From Puccinia triticina (Eukaryota; Basidiomycota; Pucciniomycetes; Pucciniales; Pucciniaceae): a stretch of 64,000 nt of DNA. Positions 43,890 through 55,660 of this stretch are shown here, in pieces. The notes beneath the pieces were generated by a model. That model was not told where the DNA came from. It searched no databases and saw only the letters and a list, made by a program, of their open reading frames with translations. Within the stretch, counting starts at the first letter, position 1. Each line of letters opens with the position of its first letter. The stretch lies in NCBI RefSeq assembly GCF_026914185.1, contig NC_070570.1, forward strand, positions 2,418,001-2,482,000. Direction: 5' to 3'. The position numbers and the translations under genes were made by a program.

Positions 43890-45255
43890 ATCTAGGTATT
43901 CTATCTTCTCTTTTTGATTCTCTCGACACCATCAATGTCAACCTCTCTACTTTAGATCACAATAGCAAAACAAACTTGAAATCAATTGTAAATAGTATTG
44001 ATAACAGCTTAAAAGAAATGAAAGAAGCTGTAAATTCTAGAACTTTGTCTGTCCTCCAGAAATTGGAGAGACCTTTGCCCCTTGAGTTACCAAATAAACA
44101 TTGTGAGCTTATTGTTGAGATTGGTAAGGATTGTGAGAGTCTTAAAAATACTACCCATGACACCAAGTATGATGTGTCTGAAATCCTGCAGTATTCCAGG
44201 AATTCCGCTGCAGTGCTCAATTCTACCGCTGATCAGATAGTGACCAGATTGGAAAAGGAACACTTTGCCAAACAAAAAGCAGAGAACTTTGAGATTAAGG
44301 AATTAATCTTACAGCTCAATGCCAACATGGATGAGAAAATTCATGCTCTCACTGAGAATTTTACATCTCAGATTTCTACGCTTTCTGCGGAAATCAAGAC
44401 TTTGAAATCAACATCTGATATCAAAGTCCAAACCTCTTGTAATATTCCCCATATTGCGGAAAATTACGCTGCCGTACCTGAGTTAAGGTGCAGTGATGGT
44501 ACTCAAAGAGACATTCCTCCACATCTGAAGAGTACCAACAGTTATCTTAATGATAATCAGTCTCCTCCCCCAGTGGCTGAGGAGCGTGGCAAAAATGCCT
44601 CATATGGCAGCCAAGCTTATCAAGAGAGGAAACAACAGTGTGAACCACGCTATACTCCCCAAGCAGAGGTTCCCAGGCATAACAATCCTTTTATGCGTAA
44701 CTCTGCTCCTCCCCAGAATAATAATCCACGCCAGAACACTCCTTACAGAACCCTTGACATGGTTGAGATAAATAAGTTAATGCCTCCAATCAAAGACTGG
44801 CCCAAGTTTGACGGCAAAGGAGAGTATGATCATATGAACTTTATCAGGACCATTGATCATATGTTAAGATCCTACCGCGCAGATGAAGAAGCAGTTATTT
44901 CCAGGATGCCTAGACTCTTTGAGGGTGTGGCGGCAGATTGGTTTATCACCAAAGGAGAAGAGGTAGGTGAAAAAAGCTGGAAGGCGTGGAAAGAGCTTAT
45001 CAAAGAGGAATGGGGAACCAGAATCTGGAGAACTGAAAAGCGCCAAGCTTTTGAAACAGACTACTTTGACCCAACCAAAGAAGCTGCCACAGAATGGTGC
45101 TTGCGCCAGAAAAAGAGGATAGATTGCATGTACAACAACCCATCTAAAGAAGAAGTTAATGATAGACTCCTTAATCAATGTAGAGGACAAATTGAAAGCT
45201 TAATGAGATGCGACTCAGTGATATGAATGTAGACCTAGCTAAATTTATAGGTATA
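43886..45255 (+). pseudogene. Ty3 A gag
   Basis: Open from 43886 with a coiled-coil N-terminus (LSSLFDSLDTINVNLSTLDH, EKIHALTENFTSQISTLSAE) and the Ty3 gag core (NKLMPPIKDWPKFDGKGEYD, FIRTIDHMLRSYRADEEAVI, RMPRLFEGVAADWFITKGEE, EWGTRIWRTEKRQAFETDYF). A frameshift near 45205 moves the frame to EMRLSDMNVDLAKFIGI, where the Helitron begins at 45256. The zinc knuckle is on the far side of the Helitron, at 49331-49372. Gag packages the element RNA in cytoplasmic particles. Confidence 0.85.
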
Positions 45256-45306
45256 CTAGGGAAATTGCGGCTGCGCCGCGGGAACTCAATTGAAAAGACA
45301 GTGTAT

Positions 45307-46723
45307 TTAGCACCGTGAGGCAGCATTGAAACTGCTTCCCAACAACAGGCGGGCCCACAAAAAGATCCAACCCACTGAATTGTCTGGAATGCCTCCCAGT
45401 ACATGTTGACTTGTATATTTATTTCCTGACTTCACAACAGTTCTGCCGAGATCTCTGTGGCAGTACAGTGGATAAGAGTCATCACTGAGCACATTCTTGC
45501 ATTGCCATGCTTTAGGGAATTTCTTGGAACAAACTCCATCCACCAAGCAACCCTTTCGTCCAGAACATGGGCCATGGATCATTGAGGATTTTACCTGCTC
45601 AAACAGCAAAGGTTCTGTTTTGTAGTCTGGAATATTGGCGGAAACCAAAGCGTCAATAGCCTCGGGGGTCCTGGGAATGTCTGCCGGGTGTAACATAAGC
45701 ATAATGTGACAATGTGGCAGGCCACGCTTTTGAAACTCCACACAGTAGACAAAAGCTAAGACTCGTCCAAGTCTATGATTCTTGGTCAGGTCATGTATAA
45801 GCAATTTCAGTTTCAGCCGGAACACGCGAGCCACAACATCAGGGCGATTGGTAGCTAATTGACCATCCTGCAATAAAGACTTGATCTCGGGCCATTGCGG
45901 GTTTGCCGTCATTGTGACAAATAGAGAAGGTTTTCCATAATGGTCAACAATGGCCATTGAATCCTGGTACAACTGTACCATATGCCGGGGAGATCCGATG
46001 AATTTAGAGGGCAATATCACTTTCCTGCCTCCAATATCAAGCTCATTGCGTATAGCCTCTTCAATGCCTTTATAAAGATCTGCTTTTAACTTGCGCTTTT
46101 CTTTTTGAACAAAGTCCAGTCTTGTCCACTCAACACATATATACAGGTCCACGACCAACTCTTGAAACAGGGAGCGGGACCAGTGGAGGTGGTTGAAAGT
46201 GTTCTGCCTCGCAAATAGCATTGACGCATACCACTCAGTCTGATAAATGGTCATTTCTGAGAAAAAATCCATCACAATTGGCATTTCCCGCCACATGCAG
46301 AAAACATTTACAAAACTTACTTCTATTGACAGAAGAACTGGGGCTTTGATGCACCCAACCACCCTCGCCCCTAGGAAATAGGATTGGATACCGCAATGCC
46401 AAGTAGCCAGAGTATTCGTCGGTGATCCGTTCAATTTCGCCAGTCTTATTGTGTAACACAACATCTCTTGGGTGAATTTGGTCTTTTTTTGGTTGATGGA
46501 TGAACATGGCAACCTCTGATACGCTGGGCGCATTGTAGTTCTTTGGGTTAAAGTTGTGAGCAGTGATATTACGCAACACCAACTTCGCGGTGGGGGATGC
46601 TCGCGTCACAGCCATAACCCGGCGGTAGAATTGGGCATATGGATTAACGACGTCAATCAAAGTCTGCAAGTGCAACATCAAACGCGAGTCGAGGTCTACT
46701 CCAGATTTGACAACGCAGACCTC
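45307..46723 (-). pseudogene. Helitron 1 Rep (Helitron_like_N) with HUH motif
   Basis: Minus-strand frames give LIDVVNPYAQFYRRVMAV, FQELVVDLYICVEWTRLDFV, KFIGSPRHMVQLYQDSMAIV and FVTMTANPQWPEI, the HUH-type motif FQKRGLPHCHIMLML (about 45700-45740), and a Cys-rich stretch (GPCSGRKGCLVDGVCSKKFP). The order matches the Rep of autonomous Helitrons, which nicks and joins single-stranded DNA. A frameshift lies near 46380 and the frame ends 50 nt from the Helitron 3' end. No Walker A or other PIF1 helicase motif follows, so the C-terminal half is lost. Confidence 0.85.
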
Positions 46724-46728
46724 AGCCT

Positions 46729-47368
46729 TGTCAGAGTTCGCCTGATGACGCTGAGGCTCTCGTTACCTCTGGTGAGTAACCAGACCCTGAGCAAGCCACC
46801 TCACTCCAATGAGCGGCATAAAAAACTAACCTGGCTTGTTACCGTGTCTACAGACAACGATGTTCGAACTGCCACTTCCTACTACCCTGGTTTCAACCAG
46901 GATGTCTCCATGAGACATGAACCCCTAGACGGTACAGGACCATTCTGACTGGGCTAGCCGTCGCCTTACCGTAAGAGTTTTTCTACGAGATTGAGCTAAA
47001 AAGACTATAAAAGGAGGTCTTGTTGAGACCGATGGCTAACTTGGCTCTTCCATCCTCTTTGTCTTTCTCAGCTCACCATCATCTCTCTTACACATCTTTC
47101 AATCAACAGTTACTCATAAAACTTCCTTTTCTCATTGTTCTGCCGCTGCTGTCCAGTTTAGCTATTTCATCATCATCCCGCTATCAAACTCCTCGCCGCG
47201 CTTCTCGCTATCCCCGTCCTACTTCTTCTTTTTCTTTCTTGTTCAAAAACTTAGACCGCTTTTCCTTGTCAGATCTTTCTTCAGCGATTTAGCTTTCTTT
47301 CTTCACTTGTTTCTTTTTCTTTACTCTTTTGCGCCAGCGTTCCTGCTCTCAGTTTGTGAATTCTTACA
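46729..47368 (+). mobile_element. solo LTR nested in Helitron 1
   Basis: 640 bp, TGTCAGAG to TTCTTACA, with the 5-bp duplication AGCCT (46724-46728, 47369-47373). Rep coding (DKA to EVCVV) rejoins in frame when it is removed. It has a TATA box (47006-47014) and a pyrimidine-rich leader, plus orientation. Upstream of the TATA is an intron-like GTGAGT to CTACAG segment (46769-46851) with a CTAAC branch-like sequence. Confidence 0.85.
47006..47014 (+). promoter_or_regulatory. TATA box of nested LTR
   Basis: TATAAAAGG, followed about 30 bp later by a CT-rich tract typical of fungal transcription starts. Confidence 0.5.
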
Positions 47369-47373
47369 AGCCT

Positions 47374-48074
47374 TGTCCTTGTTGCCAGAGCCGACTACGT
47401 AAATTTGGGAGAAACCGGCGGCCACTCGTCGGGCTGGTTGCAATGCCCTCACATTATGGTATAAGTTACCCTTGACTCGGAAGTTGAATATGCCGTGCGG
47501 GCCTTGTGTCGAATGGTCGACTTCCGCTCCCAGGGAAGCAAAGGATAATGTGTTGTTGTACGCACGTATGTGCCTTTGAAATTCCAGTGACACTGGACGT
47601 AAAAATATGCATCAGTGCACCTTCCAAGTCCTCAAGTCGGAACAGAAACCACATACCTGAATCGTGATTCACGAGTAAGTTCCAAAGCAGTTCATGATAT
47701 GAGGTGGTATTATTTGTAGGGATTAATGCAGCACCCATTTGACAACAGCTGGGAAATTTCGCTTGAGGGCTCTGGGCGTCCGCGACATTCCTCTCCAGCG
47801 CCCAGTGAATCGCTCCGCATTTGATACACACATCATCACACGGGCCAAGCCGATGAGGTATCTTGTGCCTGAAGTTTTCTAAAATATGAGATTCATGGTG
47901 ATGGGATGCTAATCTAGTGACTACGCCTGGATCAAAATCAGGTCGCATTCTGAATATTTTGTGTCTGGTAGTGTAATGAGATGAGTAATAAAGACTTGAT
48001 CCACAGCGGGGAGAGGAAATTTTCGATGTTGGCCAATGGACACAACTCGGCAGCTGTAGGATTGATTTAATCAA
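47374..48074 (-). pseudogene. Helitron 1 Rep, N-terminal zinc-finger part
   Basis: Frames 48074-47466 and 47593-47374 (one frameshift) read HRLGPCDDVCIKCGAIHWAL, KFPSCCQMGAALIP, then HIRAYNNTLSFASLGAEVDH, IFNFRVKGNLYHNVRALQPA and FSQIYVVGSGNKDKA. The Cys/His pattern (C-x2-C...HW...CC-x2-G) is the characteristic N-terminal region of fungal Helitron Rep proteins. Confidence 0.8.
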
Positions 48075-49180
48075 CCGCGACAGAACAATAGGTGGGGCCG
48101 ACCAGGGATCAAGCTACCCGGAATTGGTGTAAATCCAGGACCAGCACTCTGCTCAGCGCATACAAGAACAAAGGGGAGGCGGAAATGGGTTAAACGGGGA
48201 GGCGTAGAACGCGTATAGAAGGTGATTAAATATTGTCAGTCCTGTTTTTTTTTTTCGCGGTAGCGAGGCGGAACTGCCGCATCGGCATGCTCAAGATCGT
48301 GGCGTCAGAACAATATTTCGTTGTTGGAAAAGTGCGATGCCTTTGTGCCGGGTTGAGCAAGAAAATTGTAGCCACGGACTAAGGATGCGTCAAAATGTTT
48401 ACCACTTATGGCAAAGTTAGCAGCACAATATACAGAATGCGGTGGTTTTTTGGTTCCAAGAACAGGATTAGCAACAGGTTTGGAAATGAAGAGGAATTGG
48501 GAAGCGGGATAAACACCCACAATGAACCAAAAAAAGCAGTTATTGTAGTTGCTGATCTACTTTTAACCAAGTGGGGTTTGATGTTGAAAAGCAACTTGAT
48601 AAAAGCTATTCCATTTGCAACAAGGAGTTGATACAATTTCAATGTCTGGCGTTAGCAATTCTGCATTTGGATCATTGGGTTGTCTGATATAGAAATGCAC
48701 CGGGTGGGTCGGAGCCAGTTATGGCAGAATTTGTATTGGGGAGCTTTGTTCATTGGGAGTCAATGGCCGGAACTGATTGCCTTTGAAAAAGAACAAAGAA
48801 CAGCGTGCAAGACGAAATGTCCAGGACCAGTTGCTGTGCGTGGAAATGCCGTTGGCCCGCGCTCCTCATGTGACAGTGGAGAATATAAATAGGAGCTTCT
48901 CTGCTACCTTTGACTTGGTCATCTGAATCACCGGAGCAGCCGAAGCGACACATCAAGCTAAGATACTCAAATTTCACACACATATAAATACGTATTCCAA
49001 TTTTGCTTCATATTTTGAGTCACAGGGCCCTGGGAGGTATTGACTGGCTTTGCCATAATAGTCGTCCTCTCAGGTTGTTCCTTTTATTAAAAATCATTGA
49101 TTACGCCGACAGGCACTTATTCCGCAACCCTACAAGGGGAAATGCTGCGCGAAAAAAGTCCTTGTTGACGTAATTAATGA
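48075..49180. other. Helitron 1 5' region
   Basis: No recognised gene. Minus-strand frames at 48305-48642 encode hydrophobic protein-like sequence that may be further Rep N-terminus or cargo. A 20-bp inverted repeat with a 63-bp loop sits at the far end. Confidence 0.35.
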
Positions 49181-49187
49181 TTTTTAA

Positions 49188-51929
49188 TTGCATGAAACTG
49201 TAGTACTGAATGGTCTTAACAAGAAGTACGTGAGAAATGGTGTTCCGGAAAAAAGAGATCTCCCCAAATCTGAAACACCCAAGCCTCCCACAGGAGATCC
49301 CCCTGTGAAGAGGACTGCAATCCCTGAATGCTACAATTGCGGGGAAAAGGGCCACAAAAAACCTGAATGTCCTAATCCACGCAAAAGGATTAACAATGTG
49401 GAAGTAGAAGAGGACTGTGACAGTGAAGAAGATACTCAATCTCAATTTGAGGTTGTTACTACTGAACATGCAGATGGAGACCAGCCTAGGATACACGTAA
49501 TCCAAGCTGATATTGGTGATGAATTGTCCATTAATTCCATTCACGGAGACTCCAATTTACCTCAAAAATGGGACTCTTCTATGAAAGTTGGCCATGTTTC
49601 TGACGCCAAATTACTCACCAACAAAACTGAAGCAGGGATGAGTTATACTATGGGTAAAACCAGCTATACCACGGTCTTGTTCCGTGACTCAGAGTTGAGA
49701 GCTCTGCTAGATATAGGCGCCTTCTGCTCCTGTGTCAGTAGTACCTTCTTGGATGATTGTTATCCAGAATGGGGAAATCACTTGCTCCCCATGCCAAAAG
49801 CCAAGTTCAGTAGCTGCAATTCTGCTATGAAACCAGTAGGAGTAGTAGTTATGCCACTAATCTTCCCGCACTCCAAGGGCTCCCTTAGACTAAATGTAGA
49901 ATTTGTTGTTTTACAAGATGCTGTGTGTAATTACTTGATCTTAGGTAATGATACATTCTGCATGTATGGAATAGACATATTTCAAAGTAAAGACAGATTC
50001 TACACCATAGGTGGAGACTGGAAAAGAAAGTTCCAGATTTGCAATATTAATATTAAGCTTCCAAACCAGCTTAATACTAATAACGTGAAGTACCAAGAGG
50101 AACTACACTCTTTTAAAGAAGAGTACTTGTCCCAAGCTGCTGTTAGTGAAATCCTGACGGAAGACCAAAAACTTGATGTTCTGGAATCTTGTTTCAAGCA
50201 CAAAGAAGCCTTTTGTACTACTGAAGAACCCATTGGTAATATTAAGGGTCACGACATGAAACTAGAACTCACAGTGAGCAAACCTTATCCGCCTCAGCTA
50301 CGGAGACCCCCCTATCCTTCAAGCCCCAAGTCCAGAGAAGCTCTTGAAACTCACATCAAAGAGCTCCAGGAATTAGGTGTCTTGAGGAAAGTAGGACATA
50401 ATGAGCAAGTTGATGTTACAACACCTGTAATAATTGCGTGGCATAATGAGAAATCTAGAATGGTTGGAGACTTCCGTGCTCTTAATAATTACACTAGACC
50501 TGACTACTATCCCATTCCCCGCATAGACCACTCCTTGCACAACCTGTCCAAAGCTAAGTACATCACCACTATGGATGTGCTTAAAGGTTTCCACCAGATC
50601 CCTATAGACCCAGAAAGCAGAAAATACCTCAGAATTATCTGCCACCTAGGAATCTTTGAATACCTAAGAATGCCCTTTGGTATCAAAAATGCGCCCTCAC
50701 ATTTCCAAAGGATGATGGACTCTGTATTCGGATCCTTCATCAGACAAAGTTGGATGATGGTGTACATAGATGAAATTATAATTTACTCTGATGATTGGGA
50801 AACTCATTTGGAGAAAATTAACCTAGTGCTGTCCACGGCCATAGAAGCAGGTTTAAAGATGTCCATTAAAAAGTGTAACTTTGGATATGGGGAACTTAAG
50901 GCTTTAGGACGTGTAGTTTCTGGACTATCCTTAGCCATTGATCAGAACAGAGTAGCTTCTGTCTTACTTAACTCTATGCCACAGAATAAATTAGAAATGA
51001 TGTCATTTCTGGGTTTCTGCAGCTACTACCGCCAACATGTACCAAGCTTTGCCAATGTGAGCAAAAGTCTTTATGCACTATGTAATAATGACACCATCTT
51101 TGAAATGACATACGACAGAGTACAAGATTACGAAGAGCTTGAAAGGCTTGTCACATCCGCCCCCGTACTGTCCCAACCAGATTACAACAAACCCTTTATA
51201 TTGTATATTGATGCTTGTTTAGGTGGTCTGGGTGCTGCATTACACCAAGAATTTGTCATAGATGATAAACCTGTTGAGAAACCTGTTCTGTTTATATCAA
51301 GACAAATAAAAAACTCAGAAAAGAGATATGGAGCCAGTCAAATGGAATGCCTTGCACTGGTGTGGGCCTTAGAAAAACTTCATTACTACTTAGAGGGCTC
51401 TAACTTCATAGTGGTCACTGATCGTACCGCTGTAAGGACCCTCATGAATATGAAAACTCCTAATAGACATATGCTTAGATTGCAAATTGCAATAAAACAG
51501 TACAGAGGACATATGACTATCATCCATAAGGCAGGAGCCAAACATAAGAATGCGGATGGTCTAAGTAGATGGGCTTTGCCAAATAAACCAGATAATCCAG
51601 CGTATGACCCTGAAGATGAAGACATTTTTCCAATCTTAGGGATACATGCCTGTGACTTAGATAATGCTTTCTATGACTTGGTTCAGAAAAGCTATGACGA
51701 GAACAGTGAACTCCTCAAATTGGTTGAAATCTTGAGAATTGACAGTAGCCCACCAGAACTGATTGCTAGCTTACCAGAAAATTTAGCCCAACACTATAAA
51801 CTGGGAAAATTCACGCTGCTAGATGGACTTCTTTACTTCAAACATAAACACTCTAGCGTTTTGGTACTAAGTGATAAAGATCAGATCAAAGATATCCTCA
51901 AGGAATGCCATGATAATGGAATGCCATGA
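49188..51929 (+). pseudogene. Ty3 A zinc knuckle, protease, RT and RNase H
   Basis: In order: zinc knuckle CYNCGEKGHKKPEC (49331-49372), an aspartic protease site LLDIGAFCS (about 49706), RT with YPIPRIDHSLHNLSKAKYIT and MPFGIKNAPSHFQRMMDSVF, then RNase H ([31 protein letters not shown]). The RT active site reads YIDE (50763-50774) instead of YIDD, losing a metal-binding Asp. The frame ends early because a 16-bp tandem duplication at 51902-51933 shifts it. There is no ATG near the start because the frame is the far side of the Helitron-split gag. Confidence 0.93.
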
Positions 51930-51933
51930 TAAT
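51902..51933. repeat. 16-bp tandem duplication
   Basis: GGAATGCCATGATAAT occurs twice in direct succession, adding 16 bp and shifting the frame between RNase H and integrase. Element B has a single copy. Confidence 0.95.
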
Positions 51934-53286
51934 GTCAATACTGGCCACTTCTCTGAAGAGAGAACAGTGGAAAGAATCAAACAAACTGCGTGGTGGATTG
52001 ACTGGAAGGAACAAGTACATGATTACATCCAATCCTGTGATGCATGCCAGAAAGGGAACAAGCAGACTGGTAAAAGATTTGGACTACTCCAGAAAATTGC
52101 AGAACCCACAGAAAAATGGGAAATAGTAAACATGGATTTTGTTACAGGACTGCCCCCAGGAGGACCCTATTCTTACAACTCAGTCCTTGTTGTTGTAGAC
52201 AGGTTTTCCAAGAGGGCCAGATTCATCCCTAATCACAAAGATGACACAGCTATGGAAGTAGCTATGCTATTTTGGAACAGAATCATGGCTGACGTAGGAA
52301 TTCCAAAGATTATCATTAGTGACAGAGATCCTAAATTCACTTCAGAATTTTGGAGGAACCTTCACGACATGCTAGGCACTAAATTGGCATTCTCTACAGC
52401 TTATCACCCCCAGACGGATGGATTAGCAGAGAGAATGATCCAGACTCTAGAGGATATGTTGCACAGATTCTGCTCCTTTGGTTTTGAATTTAAAAATCAT
52501 GATGGATACACTCACGATTGGGTAAGCCTTTTACCAGCCCTTGAAATTGCATACAATAGTAGCAAACACTCCTCTACTAAAGTAGCCCCATATGTACTAG
52601 AAAGAGGATGGATCCCATGTATGCCCAAAGACAATCTTAACAACAAATTACCTCATCTGCACCCTACCGCTCTTGACTTCAAAAAGATGCTAGACTCAAC
52701 TCACCAACATGCCAGGAAATGTGTAGATGATGCTGTTGAATATAACAAAGGAAGATGGGATAAAAGCCATAAAGAATCAGAGTTCAAAATTGGAGAAAAA
52801 GTTCTATTATCCATGGTAAATTTTAATTATTTAGGTGGTAGCAGAAAACTTAAGCCTCCATTCATAGGACCATTCACCATTAAGCAATTGCATGGTAAAA
52901 ACGCAGTGGAAGTCATTCTTAGTGAAGAACTATCTAGGAAGCATCCTGTCTTTCCTGTAAGCCTGATCAAACCTTACAAAGTCAGGCCAGAAGAAGAATT
53001 AGCCCCCCCACAACCTGTCCCCATAGAAGAAACTCCACCCTCAGGACAGTTGAGAGTACATAAAATCTTGAAAGACAAGAAAGAAAGAATACAAGGAAAA
53101 GACACCAGACTCTACTTGGTCAGATATAAAAACTTATCCGCAGATAGAGATGAATGGCTACCAGAAAGTAATATACCAGATGGACCCATTCAACTAAGAA
53201 ACTACAGAGCAAGTAAGAGATCAACCTGGGATGGCCAAAAAATTTTTTCTAGACCGTTCTTTTTTCTGAGCAGAGACTCATCTTAG
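51918..53286 (+). pseudogene. Ty3 A integrase with chromodomain
   Basis: Resumes after the duplication: zinc finger (H in [21 protein letters not shown]), catalytic Asp in NMDFVTGLP and [14 protein letters not shown], Glu in [14 protein letters not shown], a GPF-type C-terminal domain ([20 protein letters not shown]), then a chromodomain-like [20 protein letters not shown]. The chromodomain places A and B in the chromovirus branch of Ty3 elements. It stops at 53286, just before the polypurine tract. Confidence 0.92.
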
Positions 53287-53296
53287 GGGTAGGAAA

Positions 53297-54940
53297 TGTC
53301 AGCTGGCTACTATGGCAGAGCCACCGTGACAAATAAAAATATAAAAAGTAGTTTTACATATGAAAGAGACATTATTACTCTTACATATGTAAAACTACGC
53401 AAAAACATTAAATACATATATAAATAATTAATTACTCAGCTTTATGTAATTAATATGTAAAATATTATAGAAGATTCTTATTCTACAGGTAAGATAACCT
53501 AGGGTACCTCACTTACAAGTCCCCTTAATTATTATCCCTTCCTTGTGTAAACTAACTTCAAAGTTTGCGCAAGTGCATCACGCCCCACGTGGATGCACTT
53601 GTATGCACATATATATATATAAGTACATATATTTACACCCATTTTCAGTGACGTAGCTGAGGTGTTGTGTATAGTTTAAAAGATGGCTTTGTTTGTTGCG
53701 TGGCGCACCCAAGCCCGCGTGCTCTGTTGCCTAGAGCTCAAGCCCGCGCTCCTAGTGTACATATATGCATAATGCATAAACTAGCCCGCAACCAAAGCGC
53801 TCAGGTTACCAGTAAGTAAGAATGGGCTAGAATACGCCCCAATAGCAATATTACATGTGTTATATGTCTTGTACACATGTAATTAATCACCAAACAAGAT
53901 GTAATTACCACGTCATTCAATATCAAAACATTCTGGATGGAACAAGGCTCTTGCAACGTGCACAGGTGACACTAGAAAGCGCCCCAGCTTCTCCCAAGCC
54001 TCACTACGTGTAAATTACAACTGTAGTAAATATGTAGAAGGGGTCAAATGAACTGGAGCACATAATAAGCGCCTCCAGAACATGTATGACGCACTGCTTG
54101 CACGTGTACAAGTACACAGAAGCCAGTTCTAGTACCTTCTGTGGCACATTTCCACGGAAATGAGCGTCACAGAACCCCCAAACCAGCCCCCATGACGTGT
54201 AAGGCATGTGTAAAATCACGCAGAACCTCTGTAAATGGTCCTTGGCAACCCTTGTATCCAAGCCCCAAGGTTCCACGACCCACAGCGCCTTCTAGCGCAA
54301 CCAAATTGCCTCAGAATGCGCCCACAAGTGTCCCCCTGTCCCCTGGGCGCCCCTGGAGGCCTGCCTAGGCTATAAAAAGGGCCCTTTCTCCGCCCAAAAG
54401 GAGATTCCCCAGCTTTACATTACCTACTAGAATTTTACCCGCCTTCAACAGCCTCCTTAGCCTGTGATTTGCCAGGTAAAATACCTACTTTCGTGATTTT
54501 TAGCCCCAATTTCCGCCCTGAAGCTGTCCAGTAACCACCCTGCCCTTAAGATTACCTCTTCTGAGCGCCTCCAACTGCCCAACTTCACGCCTGAAGAACC
54601 TCAAGTGTCCCTAGGGTCTTATACTAGTAAGTTTAAGCCCCTTCTCTTGAGATTCTCCGCTATTTCTTTCTGGGATTTGAAACACCCCTGTTTACAGGCC
54701 CCAGTTCTTCATTCTAGAGGGATTAAACACCCCTGATTTATCAGGCCCCTCTTAAAATTAATTATATTCATTTTATTACGTCAAATTGGCCCAAATTGCC
54801 TTATTCTTACGCCATAATTCCCATTAATTACGTTGGAATTAACCCTTATAACCTTGTCTTAGAGTTTTATAACTCTAATCTTTTGCTTTGCAACACGTGT
54901 AGCTAGAGGTATAATTTCCTTGGCATCACGTAGGCTGACA
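53297..54940 (+). repeat. Ty3 A 3' LTR
   Basis: 1644 bp, same ends and TATA as the 5' LTR; lacks the 196-bp block, with a single TCAAGTG at the junction. Confidence 0.93.
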
Positions 54941-55156
54941 GTTTTTGGGACAGTTCCTCAAGCCGTAAACAGTCTTATTGCATCGCTGAAGCTTTGTAGC
55001 ATATTCAACCCGCAACCACCACATCTCATTAGCGTCCAAACGGCAAAATTAGCCAGCAAATTGCGTACACCCAAGGCAAAGAACCCTGTGTCACAGTGTG
55101 ACCTTTCCTCCACCGCACCTCCAAACCAAATGGAATCCCCACGTCGAAGAGTCTGA
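54941..55156 (+). pseudogene. hypothetical coding exon split by Ty3 A
   Basis: Across the Ty3 A target duplication the frame WEFETV (left side, ending 40535) joins FGTVPQAVNSLIASLKLC here and continues to a stop at 55156. It is protein-like, but no family is recognised. Confidence 0.4.
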
Positions 55157-55178
55157 AACGCCTCGTGTGCTTGGCCGT

Positions 55179-55484
55179 TATGGAGCTCCGCCCGGTGCTA
55201 GGCCGGCGGCAGCGCTGGGAGGGGAAAAGATGCCTGGTGGCTGCCCTCACGGATTGGTCCAGATGAGTCGTAGAGAGTCGACGTGATAGCTGTGGGGAAA
55301 GTGGTTTTGAGATTTGTTTTTCGCCGGGGTTGAGATCCTCGGCGGCGGTTTGTTTTGTCGGAATTCTGGAAGGGACTGGATTAGGATTCTTGAGGGTCCT
55401 GATCTTGAAAGTCTTGATCTTGAGGAGAGCGCCGGTGAGATTCTTGAACTGAAAATTCCTTTGGCTACCGGTTTGCCCACCACA
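55179..55484 (-). repeat. Ty3 C 3' LTR
   Basis: 306 bp, TATGGAGCTCC to CCACCACA on the plus strand (TGTGGTGGG to GGAGCTCCATA on the minus strand). Confidence 0.93.
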
Positions 55485-55543
55485 TCCCACCACCACTTAC
55501 AGTCTGTCCCTAGACTGCACACCAAAAACTGTGTCAAACCGCG

Positions 55544-55660
55544 CTGAAAGAAGGAAACAAGGGGGGCCCGCAGGTGGCTCACGAGAGTGGCAAATGTAGA
55601 GCTTACGACAATTTTTCGGTAGTAGTTACCCGAGGTGCATACAAAGGAGGGGGAACTTAC
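55544..55660 (-). other. intron-like segment 1 of Ty3 C (117 nt)
   Basis: Minus strand GTAAGT to CTTTCTTTCAG-type acceptor (TTCCTTCTTTCAG), directly after the last integrase codons; the GTAAGT itself supplies the TAA stop of integrase. Homologous to the segments at 58815, 59214 and 61802. Confidence 0.6.

Larger units (their letters stand above)
45256..49180 (-). mobile_element. Helitron 1 remnant with Rep, no helicase
   Basis: Its 3' end (left, minus strand) is diagnostic: hairpin GCGGC-GCA-GCCGC (45267-45279), then CTAG (45256-45259) and host T. The 5' end is proposed at TCATTAATTACG (49180), next to host T on the plus strand, but a 20-bp inverted repeat (49086-49105 with 49169-49188) spans that junction, so this edge is uncertain. 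It carries Rep N-terminal and HUH regions and a nested solo LTR. The helicase half is deleted. Confidence 0.8.
40541..54940 (+). mobile_element. Ty3 chromovirus A, complete structure, non-functional
   Basis: 14.4 kb including a nested Helitron. LTRs 40541-42389 and 53297-54940 with TGTCAG/CTGACA termini and the 5-bp duplication GTTTT (40536-40540, 54941-54945). Polypurine tract TTAGGGGTAGGAAA at 53283-53296. A candidate primer site TGGGGGTCTGGCCGGG starts at 42392. Internal order: GC-rich 5' ORF, gag, protease, RT, RNase H, integrase, chromodomain. Confidence 0.95.
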
